From NCBI RefSeq assembly GCF_027580225.2, contig NC_073356.2:8153001-8217000 (forward strand): 64,000 nucleotides of DNA, written 5' to 3'. The notes beneath the pieces are model-generated. The model saw only the letters and a list, made by a program, of their open reading frames with translations, was not told where the DNA came from and ran no database searches. Origin of the DNA: Misgurnus anguillicaudatus. Its lineage: Eukaryota > Chordata > Actinopteri > Cypriniformes > Cobitidae. Of this stretch, positions 12,401-23,878 are shown piece after piece (the stretch's first letter is position 1; each line of letters starts with the position of its first letter). A program made the position numbers and the translations under genes.

Positions 12401-15400
12401 TACCTGTGGATATGATGAGATGAGAACCGTTTTTATGTTATGCTTACATTTCAAAACACCCACAGCGCTGTTCTAGTGCTGAAATTGCGTTTATAAATTA
12501 TTTATTGTTACAAATAAACTATTTTTAAAGTACAAACCTTTTCTTGCATATTTGTAAATTATTCTTTGAGATTACCTATCATGTAGGCTATCCATACATT
12601 TACAATAATTAAACGCCTGCTATTTTTACTTCCATGACTGAAAGAAAACGACTTTTAAAGGTTTAAATGAAAAATTTTGTTGCAAAACGAGAGAACTCCG
12701 TTTTTAACATTTTTGTCAAATTATTATTATGTTATCATGTTATTATTTTGTTTTATGGTGCTACTTAGCTGTATTTTTTAAGTTATGAAGGTTTAAATCA
12801 AAACAAACCAACCGCAGTTGAATTGATATTAATTGGAATGCACAACCAAAAAACGAGATTTCTTTTGCAACAAAACTTTTTAAATACCAACAAATTAAGC
12901 TACTATTTAAAGTATTTTCAAAGTAGGCCTTTAAGCTTTTCTTGCATATTTGTAAACTATTCTTTGAGATAACACGGATCATCTGGGCTATCAATACATT
13001 TACAGCAATTAAAAGCCTGCTATTTTTACTTGAATGATCATGACTGAAAGAAAACGACTTTTAAATGTTTTAATACCAAAGAATAACAATTTCATTACAA
13101 ATAAAAACAAAGCAATTTTTTAATATCAATCTTAAACTGGTGGTCTTCTTCCTCTGCTCAGTTTTTTAGTTTACAAATTCTGGCAAAATATAGAATCAGG
13201 ATGGCGCAAGCGCAACTGCCTTGTAAAGGAGATGACACTCTTATTGGTTTATTGCACATTGCGCTTAGATTGTTAAAATAGGGCCCAGTCAGGCTTATGT
13301 TCTTATTAAACGGTGATATATTGAAACTGGTGAAGTTGTGTGTTTGTATATTTTGATAACAGATGCTTTTTTGGTTAAGGCCCACCTGATTTTCTCTGGG
13401 CCCACCCACATTGTGAATCCTGGCTACGCTAGTGATTTAAAAAAATATCCACTGCTTGTCGCACCCATACTAATGATTTTAATAAACTGTAGCTATGTGG
13501 TTAATGAAACACTGATAAAATGATAAAATAAGATGAATTAAAGAGCACATATTTAATTGCTAAAAAAACGTTATTTTGTGTATTTGGTATAATACAATGT
13601 GTTTGCGTGGTTTATGGTTTAAAAAACACATTATTATGTTGATTATTAAAGTACATTTTTGTAGCTCCAGATTTCACTCTCTTCCTGAAACGCATGGATA
13701 TGAAAAGCACTGTGTCCCTGATTGGCCAGCTAATCCGTACGTTGTGATTGGCCTGAATACCTCTGACGTCAGCCGGAAATGTGACGCCCCTTACCATGTT
13801 TGGAAGATTCGCTCACAACGTAATGCTAACAGGAATTCATTTACAGGCTGTGAGTCCGAAGCCAGAGGAATTTTGATAATGTCGGTTTTTACTACATCAC
13901 CAATCCCAGGAAGTAAACTGTTGCCTACAATCTGTGTGCTTGTTGTAGTCCAAGAAAAAAAAGATTTACGTTGGAGACAATTACTCGCATCATCGTTTAC
14001 TTTGGGCTTTGTACCTTTTGCATATCGTTAACGTGTACTAATACACACTTACACACCACAGTAAATGTAAAACCGTGAATCAGACAATAGGTGCTCTTTA
14101 ATATTAGTTCCCCCTCAGAACAAGTGTGATCAAAGCCATTAAATGCAAAGCCCCATAAAGTGACCCTGACATGTCAGATGATAACGAAAGACACTGAGAA
14201 ACTTACCAGAGCTACTGAAGATCTTACTGCTGTCTCCAGTGAAACCTGCTGAACACACATCTCCATTCATCTTCACGCTCTGAATCACTTCTCTAGTCTG
14301 AAACAGACAACAAACACAAATCCTGACAAACCTTAAACAAACCCAAAATAACACAGACTTATTTGATCGCCCCCTAGTGGCTGGCTGCAGTACAAGCCAT
14401 AAACCCCGCCCTCTTCATTCAAACGAATGGGACTCTGCATTTAAATAAAAAATTGTTTTACACATCCAAAAAAAGATTCCGAAAGATGGTTTTGGTACTT
14501 TAAGATAGTTGTTATCACGCTGATATATGTTCAAGTGTTCATTTTTGTGACAAGTTTAATTTTAGCTTATAATTTGATGCTATAGAAACGGGGCGTGTCG
14601 TTATGAGTGGCGTGGTTGAATTGGGTGCGTGAGCGTTTGGGCGGAAATTTGATAACCCGGCTCCGCCTCTGGCTCCACGGACGATTCCTTCTGCACATGC
14701 CTTGGCTCCAAACTGATGTTTTTACGTAACATGGTGGCGACCATGGTTGGGCATTTTTGGTTTCAATTCATTACAATGGAGGGAGGTGACATGGCGTCGC
14801 CCATCTTTTTTTACAGTCTTTAGACCCCACACTGCTTTTGCTAGCAGAAAAATGTATTTACACCGGTGTAGTTTTGATCAACTTTGTCAAGCCGACCTTA
14901 TTGCTATATAAGCTACAGTAACTTGAACAGCGTGCTGTACCTTCATGGTCATGAGATGAAGATATCCTGAAGATCCAGAGAGAAGAAGATACTTCCCATC
15001 TGGAGAGACCTCAAAGTCTTTCACCCTCTGTTCATTTAGTCCTAACAGAAAAATGGGGAAAAGTGTTACATTTCTGGACATCTCTTGCCATTATTGCAAT
15101 ATCAAATATCTATAAATATTACAGTAAAAAAAACACATAGCCACGTCCTCCTTAAGATCTTCAACAGGTGGAAGTGTTTCAATATAAGTTAAAGGATTAG
15201 TCAATTTTCTTAAAAAAAAATCCAGACAATTCACTCACCACCACGTCATCCAAAACGTTGATGTCCCTCCCCGTTCAGTCGAGAAGAAATTATGTTTTTT
15301 GAGGAAAACATTCCAGGATTTTTTTCATTTTAATGGACTATAATGGACACCAACATGTAAAAGTTTTAAAGCAGTTTAAAATTGCAGTTTCAAAGCTTCT

Positions 15401-18400
15401 AAACAATCCCAAACGAGGCATAAGGGTCTTATCTAGTGAAACGATTGTCATTTGTACAAGAAAAATAAAAAATATGCACTTTTAAACCACAACTTCTCGT
15501 CTTCTTTGGGTCCTGTGACGTGCCAGCGCGACCGCATGTAATTGCGTAATGAGGTGGAAAGGTCACGTGTTACATATATGAAACGTACATTTGCGGACCA
15601 TTTTAAACAATAAACTGACACAAATACATTAATTAGTATCATTCAACATACAACAACGTCGGAACGCTCCTCTTTCTCCACACTTGTAACACTGGGGCGT
15701 AGTTTCGCATACGTCCTCTGTGACCTCTTGACGTGATGACGTATTACGTGAGGCCACGCTGGCGCGTCACAGGACCAGAGATAGACGAGAAGTTGTGGTT
15801 TAAAGGTGCTTTTTTTCTTGCCAAAAATGACAATCTTTTCGCTAGATAAGACCCTTATGCCTTGTTTGGGGTCATTTAGTGTCCTTTGAAACTCTGTTAA
15901 AACTGCAATTTAAACTACAATAAAACTATTACGTGTTGGTGTCCATTAAAGTCCATTAAAATTAGACAAATCCTGGAATGTTTTCCTCAAAAAACATAAT
16001 TTCTTCTCGACTGAACAAAGAAAGACATCAACATTTTGGATGACATGGTGGTGAGTAAATTATCTGGATTTTTTTTTAAAGAAAATTGACTAATCCTTTA
16101 CTATACAGTATTTAATAAAAACAACAAAATTAAACAACTGTTATAAGATATTTCAACTAAAGCCTGATTTCTTACTTCTGCGTCACACCTACGCACCATT
16201 TAGCCTGACACGCACCTCTCTAAACATGATTGGTTGTTATTTTTAGCATTGTAACAACATTGTACTTAATGTTGGGGCGAACATCACGAGTGTTATGTTG
16301 AGATGGGTCCTTTTTTAACTATCTTTTGCATGCGCAAGGTTTACATCAACAAAACTTTTATTCATCTATGCCTAGGTAAATACAATTTTACATTCTACGG
16401 CACCTTTGATACTGTACATTAAACCAGTAACATGGCCGTGGACATCGCCTACTAGCGGTCTGCTTGTGTAATTGCACGTCGACACAGAAGAATAAATCAG
16501 ACATTAGCCTTTCATGCTGTGAAGACATGATCGTGTGCTGATGCAGTGTTGTAATGACACACAAGTACCTCTAACAGTAGACACTGGGATAATTTTGCCT
16601 TCCATCATATCATACATGTAGAAGAGTTTGTTTCTCAGTCCAGTGGCCACAATGTGTTCCCCATCAGCGCTGAAGGAAGCCTTATTCACTTGAAAATTCT
16701 CCAGATGAATGCTCTGGATTTTGGGGTTTGACTTTCCATCAACCTGTTAAACAGAGGGAATCAGTTACATAGGAGCACACAGACCTGCCCATCTCCTGCC
16801 TGCAGAAGAGTGTCGAATACCCGACACTGTTGCACTTTTCAACCACATGGGGAAGCCGTAAGCCAATCTTACATGGAGAACTACATAGTGTTGCTTTAAG
16901 TTTGTCATTGTGTATGCATGCCATGAAAAACATCCTAATGATTGTAATTGTAAAGATATTAACAGCAACTTGGTTTTAAATCAAACCTGAAAACCTGTTT
17001 TTACCTGAAAGAGTGAAATGGAGCAATCCAGACCAGCTGTCATCACAATCTGAGCTGAGGAGTGAAACTGTACTGTTGTAAGCCGGTCATCGCCTGGACG
17101 TTCATTATTTGCATTTAAGCACTTTTTAATCTGCCAAACAGAAAAAAAAATTATTACATAGTTTGTAACCACACCTAACACTTAGATTTAATTATTTTGA
17201 ATCATAACATAACATCTCAATTGGGAAATTGCATCAGACTGAGCCATAAACATACACCAACCTTAATAATTCCTTTGGGAAGACTTTCAGATGAGCCAAC
17301 AAAGTTACCGGTGCGCTGCATCAATTCTTCACTGTCATCAGATTCCTCGTCTGTTTTGGAGGGGAAAATACAAGACTTAATAACAGTTATGCTTTATAAC
17401 AAAATTACTATTGCTATACCTCGCCAGTGAGGGTCTAATGTAGTTCTTTATTATTACCCTTTTTCTTTCCCGTCCTTGTGGTCACCTCTGACCAGTTCGG
17501 TGTTCCACCCATTGCTTTCTGAAACCTGTAAAGCAAATTAGTGTCTTGTTTCCATCATGCTTAGTTTTGGTTTTTATTTTTATGACTTACTGTTCCTTTA
17601 AGTGTTGCTGTAGCTTCTGTTTGGTCATTTTAGTTTGTGCTTCACTCTTGTTATAGTCCACACGAAATCGATGTGTCATATCCACACTGAAAAACAGAAA
17701 ACATCTGTAAGAATGACTACATGGGACGCTATACCTGAACATTTTATTAAATCAGCAGTGAGGACCATCATAGACTATCTATACTATACAAGCGCTTTTC
17801 TTTGCGCTTGGAACCGAGCGAGCGCTTTTCTTTGCGCTTGGAACCGAGCGAGCGCTTTTCTTTGCGCTTGGAACCGAGCGAGCGCTTTTCTTTGCGCTTG
17901 GAACCGAGCGAGCGCTTTTCTTTGCGCTTGGAACCGAGCGAGCGCTTTTCTTTGCGCTTGGAACCGAGCGAGCGCTTTTCTTTGCGCTTGGAACCGAGCG
18001 AGCGCTTTTCTTTGCGCTTGGAACCGAGCGAGCGCTTTTCTTTGCGCTTGGAACCGAGCGAGCGCTTTTCTTTGCGCTTGGAACCGAGCGAGCGCTTTTC
18101 TTTGCGCTTGGAACCGAGCGAGCGCTTTTCTTTGCGCTTGGAACCGAGCGAGCGCTTTTCTTTGCGCTTGGAACCGAGCGAGCGCTTTTCTTTGCGCTTG
18201 GAACCGAGCGAGCGCTTTTCTTTGCGCTTGGAACCGAGCGAGCGCTTTTCTTTGCGCTTGGAACCGAGCGAGCGCTTTTCTTTGCGCTTGGAACCGAGCG
18301 AGCGCTTTTCTTTGCGCTTGGAACCGAGCGAGCGCTTTTCTTTGCGCTTGGAACCGAGCGAGCGCTTTTCTTTGCGCTTGGAACCGAGCGAGCGCTTTTC

Positions 18401-21400
18401 TTTGCGCTTGGAACCGAGCGAGCGCTTTTCTTTGCGCTTGGAACCGAGCGAGCGCTTTTCTTTGCGCTTGGAACCGAGCGAGCGCTTTTCTTTGCGCTTG
18501 GAACCGAGCGAGCGCTTTTCTTTGCGCTTGGAACCGAGCGAGCGCTTTTCTTTGCGCTTGGAACCGAGCGAGCGCTTTTCTTTGCGCTTGGAACCGAGCG
18601 AGCGCTTTTCTTTGCGCTTGGAACCGAGCGAGCGCTTTTCTTTGCGCTTGGAACCGAGCGAGCGCTTTTCTTTGCGCTTGGAACCGAGCGAGCGCTTTTC
18701 TTTGCGCTTGGAACCGAGCGAGCGCTTTTCTTTGCGCTTGGAACCGAGCGAGCGCTTTTCTTTGCGCTTGGAACCGAGCGAGCGCTTTTCTTTGCGCTTG
18801 GAACCGAGCGAGCGCTTTTCTTTGCGCTTGGAACCGAGCGAGCGCTTTTCTTTGCGCTTGGAACCGAGCGAGCGCTTTTCTTTGCGCTTGGAACCGAGCG
18901 AGCGCTTTTCTTTGCGCTTGGAACCGAGCGAGCGCTTTTCTTTGCGCTTGGAACCGAGCGAGCGCTTTTCTTTGCGCTTGGAACCGAGCGAGCGCTTTTC
19001 TTTGCGCTTGGAACCGAGCGAGCGCTTTTCTTTGCGCTTGGAACCGAGCGAGCGCTTTTCTTTGCGCTTGGAACCGAGCGAGCGCTTTTCTTTGCGCTTG
19101 GAACCGAGCGAGCGCTTTTCTTTGCGCTTGGAACCGAGCGAGCGCTTTTCTTTGCGCTTGGAACCGAGCGAGCGCTTTTCTTTGCGCTTGGAACCGAGCG
19201 AGCGCTTTTCTTTGCGCTTGGAACCGAGCGAGCGCTTTTCTTTGCGCTTGGAACCGAGCGAGCGCTTTTCTTTGCGCTTGGAACCGAGCGAGCGCTTTTC
19301 TTTGCGCTTGGAACCGAGCGAGCGCTTTTCTTTGCGCTTGGAACCGAGCGAGCGCTTTTCTTTGCGCTTGGAACCGAGCGAGCGCTTTTCTTTGCGCTTG
19401 GAACCGAGCGAGCGCTTTTCTTTGCGCTTGGAACTAAGGGTGTCACGATTTCGATTTTAAATCGAAATCGATCGAAATTAAGTCACAGCTTCGAACTTCG
19501 AATTAAAAAATGGGATCGTCGATTCTGCCACGCCCCCATTTCACGTCCGGTCGGCTTGCCAAGCGAGGAAAAAAACTCTCAGAGATGCCTTTAAAAACAT
19601 CTGTCCAGCGGAACGCGGTCATATTTTAAACACGAGGGATGCTACAACTCCTTGAAATGCATATCATAAACGGGATTACCAGTGATCTGACTTTGGACAT
19701 AGTGCAGCTCTCTGCACGTGCGCGATAGCGAGGGAGGCGCAAAGATGCAGCGAGTTATATTTTAAACAAAAGAGATAGTTTGCCTCAGCTTGCATGAAAC
19801 GCATAAAACTGAACAAATACGTAAGGATTACTACTTTAGTTTATGTTCAGACTTCGGACAGATGCGAGCACGTGCACGTGAGACAGAGAGAAGCGCAGCT
19901 GCTTATTATGCTGGATTTATTTCAGATGCTATGAGTCCAAGACACGCGCATTAGTCCATCCACGCATCTCTAACATGGACTTAATGCACATGGACTTATT
20001 ATTTCATAGCCTGCACTGGTGTCATCCTGATTTACCACTTTGTAAAATTTATTCCAGGCAACCCTTTTTTTACATTCTATTTCCTTTGTTTTTAATTCTC
20101 ATTTTTTGAGTTTGTCACGTACCCTTCGCCGGCGTTGATAAGAGATGTGTCAAAATGCGTCCTCATTTCTCCGCGCTGTTAATGATGATGGATGGATCCT
20201 TAACAGCCGAGGATATCCCAAACAATTAAAAGCTTTATTAAATAAAAGTGTGTATTTATTAGAAAACTTTTTCTTGTCACTGTTTTAGTATTATAAGTTA
20301 TGTTTTGTGTTAATATTATTCTGTTTATGATGCGTATATTTCTAGGTTGATTATTTGATATGCTGTTGAATAGATTAATCTACATCAATGTGTCATATGT
20401 TCTAAAATAAATTAATATTTTTCTGATTACATATTTATTTTAATAAGTCAAAAATGTCTCCGCTGTTTTCTGCTGACAGGCGCGTTGGGCGCTACTGGGG
20501 GCGTGTGCAGCAGGTGACGCAAATTTTGGGTCCTCAGAAGGCTAGACCGTCTCATTTCAGTTCTTTTCTTGAACTTCTGTGGCTGCCACTATGAAAGACA
20601 GAGATGTCGCATGCTTAGAAGGACAGAGCTAATAACAAGCAGTCGATCCGGCACCCGCCCGAATTTAATTAAAATATTATTTTTCGTCACGTCATCCGCC
20701 CGATCCATGTAACTGCCAACCGCGCATAGTCCATGTGCGTGCAAGAAGGAATCCTCTCTCTACAAGCTCTCGCGTTAAGTGAAGCCCACAAACCCCCATG
20801 CGAGTTGTGCAATGTGCATGTTAATGTTAAAGTATTATAATAATAATAAATAATGGCATATCATTTTTGTCTAAATTATATGCCATATAAAAAATATGTG
20901 ATATGTAAAAATCGAGAATCGGATCGAATCGTGACCTTAGAATCGAAAATGTAATCGAATCGAGGATTTGGAGAATCGTGACACCCCTACTTGGAACCGA
21001 GCGAGCGCTTTTCTTTGCGCTTGGAACCGAGCGAGCGCTTTTCTTTGCGCTTGGAACCGAGCGAGCGCTTTTCTTTGCGCTTGGAACCGAGCGAGCGCTT
21101 TTCTTTGCGCTTGGAACCGAGCGAGCGCTTTTCTTTGCGCTTGGAACCGAGCGAGCGCTTTTCTTTGCGCTTGGAACCGAGCGAGCGCTTTTCTTTGCGC
21201 TTGGAACCGAGCGAGCGCTTTTCTTTGCGCTTGGAACCGAGCGAGCGCTTTTCTTTGCGCTTGGAACCGAGCGAGCGCTTTTCTTTGCGCTTGGAACCGA
21301 GCGAGCGCTTTTCTTTGCGCTTGGAACCGAGCGAGCGCTTTTCTTTGCGCTTGGAACCGAGCGAGCGCTTTTCTTTGCGCTTGGAACCGAGCGAGCGCTT

Positions 21401-23878
21401 TTCTTTGCGCTTGGAACCGAGCGAGCGCTTTTCTTTGCGCTTGGAACCGAGCGAGCGCTTTTCTTTGCGCTTGGAACCGAGCGAGCGCTTTTCTTTGCGC
21501 TTGGAACCGAGCGAGCGCTTTTCTTTGCGCTTGGAACCGAGCGAGCGCTTTTCTTTGCGCTTGGAACCGAGCGAGCGCTTTTCTTTGCGCTTGGAACCGA
21601 GCGAGCGCTTTTCTTTGCGCTTGGAACCGAGCGAGCGCTTTTCTTTGCGCTTGGAACCGAGCGAGCGCTTTTCTTTGCGCTTGGAACCGAGCGAGCGCTT
21701 TTCTTTGCGCTTGGAACCGAGCGAGCGCTTTTCTTTGCGCTTGGAACCGAGCGAGCGCTTTTCTTTGCGCTTGGAACCGAGCGAGCGCTTTTCTTTGCGC
21801 TTGGAACCGAGCGAGCGCTTTTCTTTGCGCTTGGAACCGAGCGAGCGCTTTTCTTTGCGCTTGGAACCGAGCGAGCGCTTTTCTTTGCGCTTGGAACCGA
21901 GCGAGCGCTTTTCTTTGCGCTTGGAACCGAGCGAGCGCTTTTCTTTGCGCTTGGAACCGAGCGAGCGCTTTTCTTTGCGCTTGGAACCGAGCGAGCGCTT
22001 TTCTTTGCGCTTGGAACCGAGCGAGCGCTTTTCTTTGCGCTTGGAACCGAGCGAGCGCTTTTCTTTGCGCTTGGAACCGAGCGAGCGCTTTTCTTTGCGC
22101 TTGGAACCGAGCGAGCGCTTTTCTTTGCGCTTCGAACCGAGCGAGCGCTTTTCTTTGCGCTTCGAACCGAGCGAGCGCTTTTCTTTGCGCTTCGAACCGA
22201 GCGAGCGCTTTTCTTTGCGCTTCGAACCGAGCGAGCGCTTTTCTTTGCGCTTCGAACCGAGCGAGCGCTTTTCTTTGCGCTTCGAACCGAGCGAGCGCTT
22301 TTCTTTGCGCTTCGAACCGAGCGAGCGCTTTTCTTTGCGCTTCGAACCGAGCGAGCGCTTTTCTTTGCGCTTGGAACCGAGCGAGCGCTTTTCTTTGCGC
22401 TTGGAACCGAGCGAGCGCTTTTCTTTGCGCTTCGAACCGAGCGAGCGCTTTTCTTTGCGCTTCGAACCGAGCGAGCGCTTTTCTTTGCGCTTCGAACCGA
22501 GCGAGCGCTTTTCTTTGCGCTTCGAACCGAGCGAGCGCTTTTCTTTGCGCTTCGAACCGAGCGAGCGCTTTTCTTTGCGCTTCGAACCGAGCGAGCGCTT
22601 TTCTTTGCGCTTCGAACCGAGCGAGCGCTTTTCTTTGCGCTTCGAACCGAGCGAGCGCTTTTCTTTGCGCTTCGAACCGAGCGAGCGCTTTTCTTTACGC
22701 TTCGAACCGAGCCTGCGCTTTTCTTTACGCTTCGAACCGAGCGAGCGCTTTTCTTTACGCTTCGAACCGAGCGAGCGCTTTTCTTTACGCTTCGAACCAA
22801 GCGAGCGCTTTTCTTTACGCTTCGAACTAAGCGAGCGCTTTTCTTTATACTATAAAATGACTATATCGGGCCTTTTCTGTGGCTGGGCCCATGCTTTGGA
22901 ATGCTCTCCCTTATCATGTGAGGTCTGCTCCATCATTGGACAGTTTTAAATCTAATCTGAAGACATATTTTTATTCCTTAGCTTTTGGACATTTGTAGTT
23001 GTTTCCCTTATGTACAGCACTTTGGATCAACTTCTATTGTGTTAAATGTGCTTTATAAATAAAGGTTGTTGTCGTTATACAAAATATGACTTAAAGCAGA
23101 GGTTTGCTTACTCTTCTTCCACATCATCATCGTCATCTTCCCATACAGCTTTTTTCTTTGCAAGATGTTGTGGATACACCTCATCATCCTCTGAAGAAAT
23201 GCTGCAGGCATCGTCTTTAAGTAAAGTGTTGGTTCCCTGTTTACAGAGATGACATATCTTCAATAAATCTTGTATTATTGACAAATAGCATGAAAGTGGT
23301 ATAATTTAAAGATCAGAATTTGGGGTAAAGAGTTGTTAACCATTTCTGACCCAGTTACCAGGATGCACTGAGCCATTAAATGCCTCTTTACACTGCTGGG
23401 TGTATGAGGGCTCACACCACCCTTATAATTTTGTAATGGACACCATTAAATGCAACTTCTTCTACGTAACGTTACACATGAAAACAGTTGTTCTTGTCCT
23501 ATGGTGCTGTATTCATTTCACAACACAATGAATGCAGTGTCTATTCGTTAGTCCACTGAATATCATCTGTAAATATATTTATTTTGCTTTGTTACATTTA
23601 TCATAACTCTATATTTCTTCAACGCTGAAATCAGACGACAATTAAATTAAATGAACCTCTGTGAGTCGCTCCGTAAGCTCCTGCTCGTCCGCGCCGAACA
23701 CGAGCTCCTCCAGCAGCCTGACAGACGCATCCTCCTCGCCCAGGGTCGCGCACAGCGCCGCGTGCTTCTTCTGTTTACGGTGCTCCTCTGTGACATGTGG
23801 GGCCGCATCCGACGTTTTACTTAAACGCCGCTTTGCGTTCTGCTTTTGTCTAACGAAAGGCACAGCCGAGTCCATCAT
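9411..23878 (-). CDS. utp18: U3 snoRNA-associated WD-repeat protein UTP18
   Basis: Nucleolar component of the SSU processome (UTPB group) needed for 18S rRNA processing. Exons, in transcript order: 23657-23878, 23112-23236, 17591-17686, 17458-17525, 17262-17350, 17005-17130, 16569-16743, 14941-15041, 14207-14297, 11057-11180, 10223-10397, 9573-9715 and a tentative last exon 9411-9417. All junctions are GT-AG and phases agree. The product is about 512-513 aa (human about 556). The N-terminus MMDSAVPFVRQKQNAKRR is basic, followed by LLEELVFGADEQE, an acidic stretch (WEDDDDDVEEE) and QKAMGGTPNWSE. WD repeats run from about residue 200 to the end (FHSSAQIVMTAGLDCSISLF, KDFEVSPDGKYLLLSGSSGY, DGDVFIWDVRSSKCL, QSGVVNIYSQ, LDFSPRSGFYTVANNKG). 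The extreme C-terminus is unsure: exon 12 either splices at AG|GTAAAT to a two-residue exon (SE stop) or reads through to TAA at 9571-9569. Confidence 0.93.
11458..13434. mobile_element. hAT-type transposon, non-coding remnant, in utp18 intron
   Basis: Left end CAGTCGCGTAGCTATGGG and right end GGCTACGCTAGTG resemble hAT termini. Flanking 8-mers ATTTAAAC and ATTTAAAA (11450-11457; 13435-13442) differ at one base, matching an 8-bp target duplication. GGGTGGGCC/GGCCCACCC repeats sit inside both ends. The 2-kb interior has no intact transposase. A MITE is nested at 12664-12893. A similar GGGCGGGCC-rich fragment occurs at 276-330. Confidence 0.8.
12664..12893. mobile_element. Second copy of the GAAGAGTTTC-type MITE
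   Basis: Diverged copy of the element at 3908-4159 in reverse orientation, with ends around TTTTGTTGCAAAACGAGAGA and TTTTGCAACAAAACTTTTT. It sits inside the hAT-type element at 11458-13434, so it either inserted after that element or was carried with it. Confidence 0.7.
13542..14097. mobile_element. TTAA-flanked MITE
   Basis: TTAA precedes AGAGCACATATT at the left, and AATAGGTGCTCT precedes TTAA at the right, so the element has short inverted ends and a TTAA target (piggyBac/Kolobok style). An apparent 151-residue reading frame inside it has no recognisable content. It lies between utp18 exons 9 and 10. Confidence 0.65.
14370..14820. repeat. Interspersed repeat beginning CCCCTAGTGGCTGGCTGCAG
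   Basis: I recognise this as a widespread fish repeat: CCCCTAGTGGCTGGCTGCAG, then CATAAACCCCGCC, ending with GGAGGTGACATGGCGTCGCC and CATCTTTTTTTACAGTC. No terminal inverted repeats are clear and its class is not certain. It occupies the utp18 intron between exons 8 and 9. Confidence 0.5.
15192..16100. mobile_element. Palindromic TTAA-type MITE
   Basis: Left end AAAGGATTAGTCAATTTTCT is matched by AGAAAATTGACTAATCCTTT at the right. Long arms continue inside (for example CATAATTTCTTCTCGACTGA on one side and its near-complement on the other, and GGAATGTTTTCCTCAAAAAA). TTAA precedes the left end; the right flank reads TTAC. It lies in utp18 intron 7, between exons 7 and 8. Confidence 0.85.
17791..19434. 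repeat. 30-bp CpG-rich minisatellite, left part (54.8 identical copies)
   Basis: The unit is AGCGCTTTTCTTTGCGCTTG followed by GAACCGAGCG. All 54 full units and the 24-base partial unit here are identical. Each unit has four CpG sites and an inner inverted pair AGCGC...GCGCT around an 8-base spacer. Because 30 is divisible by three, several reading frames stay open throughout and give long accidental peptides such as (CAWNRASAFL)n. There are no spacers, so it is not a CRISPR array. Confidence 0.97.
19435..20989. mobile_element. hAT-type non-autonomous element inside the 30-bp array
   Basis: Left end TAAGGGTGTCACGATT and right end AATCGTGACACCCCTA are inverted repeats. The 8-mer CTTGGAAC flanks both sides (19427-19434; 20990-20997) as a perfect target duplication, and it is part of the 30-bp unit. 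The 1,555-bp interior shows ATCGAAATCGATCG-type subterminal motifs and no transposase. About 20130-20632 matches the interior of the elements at 32.9-38.3 kb, including ATGCGTCCTCATTTCTCCGC and TAGACCGTCTCATTTCAGTT. Confidence 0.93.
20990..22846. repeat. 30-bp CpG-rich minisatellite, right part (about 62 copies, variants at far end)
   Basis: This continues the array in the same phase. About 37 units match the left part exactly. From 22131 the TTGGAACC core becomes TTCGAACC in blocks (eight variant units, two standard, then variants to the end). The last five to six units add TTTACGC in place of TTTGCGC, plus isolated changes such as GAGCCTGCG and AACTAAG. Divergence therefore increases toward the right border. 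Confidence 0.97.
22865..23078 (+). mobile_element. 5'-truncated L2-type LINE tail
   Basis: One frame reads WNALPYHVRSAPSLDSFKSN followed by LKTYFYSLAFGHL and a stop, the typical C-terminal end of L2/Maui-type LINE ORF2. It is followed by a 3' tail with CAGCACTTTGGATCAACTTC and TGTGCTTTATAAATAAAGG. It abuts the right edge of the 30-bp array and lies antisense to utp18. Confidence 0.85.

Larger units (their letters stand above)
17780..22854. repeat. Whole repeat-array locus with TATACTATA at both edges
   Basis: The 30-bp arrays and the hAT-type insertion between them are bounded by the same 9-mer, TATACTATA, at 17780-17788 and 22846-22854. Removing the hAT-type element and one copy of its target duplication leaves one continuous array of 3,493 bp, 116 full units plus 13 bases. 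The locus makes up most of utp18 intron 2. Confidence 0.9.

Noticed and set aside
13576..14031. 151-codon frame
   Set aside because: Lies within a TTAA-flanked MITE and has no recognisable protein content.
17791..22846. CRISPR-like array of 30-bp repeats
   Set aside because: The copies are directly contiguous with no spacers, and this is a vertebrate intron.
17635..22949. Very long open frames (550-657 codons) on both strands across the 30-bp array
   Set aside because: A 30-bp unit without stops is open in several frames automatically. They are periodic decapeptides with no domain, and retention of utp18 intron 2 would hit a stop immediately after exon 2 (GAG TAA).
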